The translations under genes were made by a program, and so were the position numbers. The notes below the pieces were generated by a model. It was not told the DNA's origin. It ran no database searches and saw nothing but the letters and a program-made list of their open reading frames with translations. Positions 51,893 to 52,131 of a DNA stretch of 52,131 nucleotides are shown one piece after another; the first letter of the stretch is position 1; each line of letters opens with the position of its first letter. Location: NCBI GenBank assembly GCA_026706665.1, contig JAPOYI010000198.1, positions 1 to 52,131 of the forward strand, given 5' to 3'. The stretch is from Gammaproteobacteria bacterium (GTDB lineage Bacteria; Pseudomonadota; Gammaproteobacteria; Pseudomonadales; Azotimanducaceae).

Positions 51893-52131
51893 GGCCAATC
51901 CTCGATGCTGTTCCTGGGCCATCGTGCTGTGTCTTGCACAGACCGTCAAGCGCGCGCGCCAGTCGGACAACGCCTTCCCCGCCGTCCCGCATCCCCGGTC
52001 GGGCCGAACCTGTTATGCTGCGGCCTCCTCGCTTGGAACCTGGGCGACCTTCCCCCCGACGGCTATTTCGCTAGGCCTGCCGAGTCATGATAAGTAGTGA
52101 CTGACAACAGACTACGCATCGTGCCGCAAGG
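51893..52131. other. Window end, no supported gene
   Basis: Upstream of the TauD-like gene. It should contain that gene's promoter. A GTG at 52097 opens a plus-strand frame to the window edge (VTDNRLRIVPQ), which could be the first codons of a next gene. Eleven residues are too few to judge. Confidence 0.4.

Noticed and set aside
1-52131. CRISPR array, tRNA or rRNA genes
   Set aside because: No regularly spaced 25-40 bp direct repeats with unique spacers, and no tRNA cloverleaf with GTTCRA and CCA end was recognised on either strand by eye.

Overview
The window reads as chromosomal DNA from a high-GC gammaproteobacterium. The evidence is gene order. Three blocks match arrangements familiar from Pseudomonas and relatives: recO-era-rnc-lepA next to rseC-rseB-rseA-rpoE and a divergent nadB; ung-lysS-prfB-recJ-hom-dsbC-xerD; and rplS-trmD-rimM-rpsP-ffh with a divergent ypjD/ccsA-like gene. 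Genus cannot be decided from the sequence. Several families usually found in these blocks are absent (lepB, a mucD/degP-type protease, thrC, sdhE).

Layout. 0.2-9.1 kb: DNA repair, ribosome assembly and envelope-stress (sigma-E) genes on the minus strand, then nadB on the plus strand. 9.0-24.3 kb: an almost unbroken minus-strand housekeeping run (ygfX, ung, lysS, prfB, recJ, hom, dsbC, xerD, rplS, trmD, rimM, rpsP, ffh). A 2-kb graveyard of gene fragments separates prfB from recJ. 24.3-29.7 kb: leuA with a leucine-rich leader peptide, purT, a gamma-class carbonic anhydrase, a NUDIX hydrolase and a sugar-kinase-like phosphotransferase. 29.8-32.0 kb: a decayed defence-type island (SNF2-like helicase lacking its DEAH box, a DUF1156 methylase tail, an AlbA_2 ATPase fragment and an IS21-like end). 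32.0-52.1 kb: accessory metabolism. It includes glyoxalase, three different Fe(II)/2-oxoglutarate dioxygenases, an aldo-keto reductase, threonine ammonia-lyase, an N-terminal-nucleophile acylase, a BCCT transporter facing a gamma-butyrobetaine hydroxylase, a double-sensor lytic transglycosylase, and a fused indolepyruvate:ferredoxin oxidoreductase flanked by two Lrp paralogues.

The most unusual content is not a classical operon. A roughly 85-90 bp two-hairpin repeat occurs four times, always in the same orientation. Its minus-strand reading frame is open in all four copies and encodes a recognisable peptide (core ALP-ASAVGE). In two copies that frame runs into the start of a real gene (ygfX, where it supplies the only good ATG, and rseC). 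This resembles the translatable palindromic elements known from Rickettsia. Other notable signals are a near-leaderless Leu leader peptide behind a very good sigma-70 promoter, three tandem perfect hairpins between rpoE and nadB, the RF2 programmed frameshift, and several gene relics.

All calls rest on reading the sequence and on remembered family features. No database search was run. Frameshifts called here could be assembly errors.
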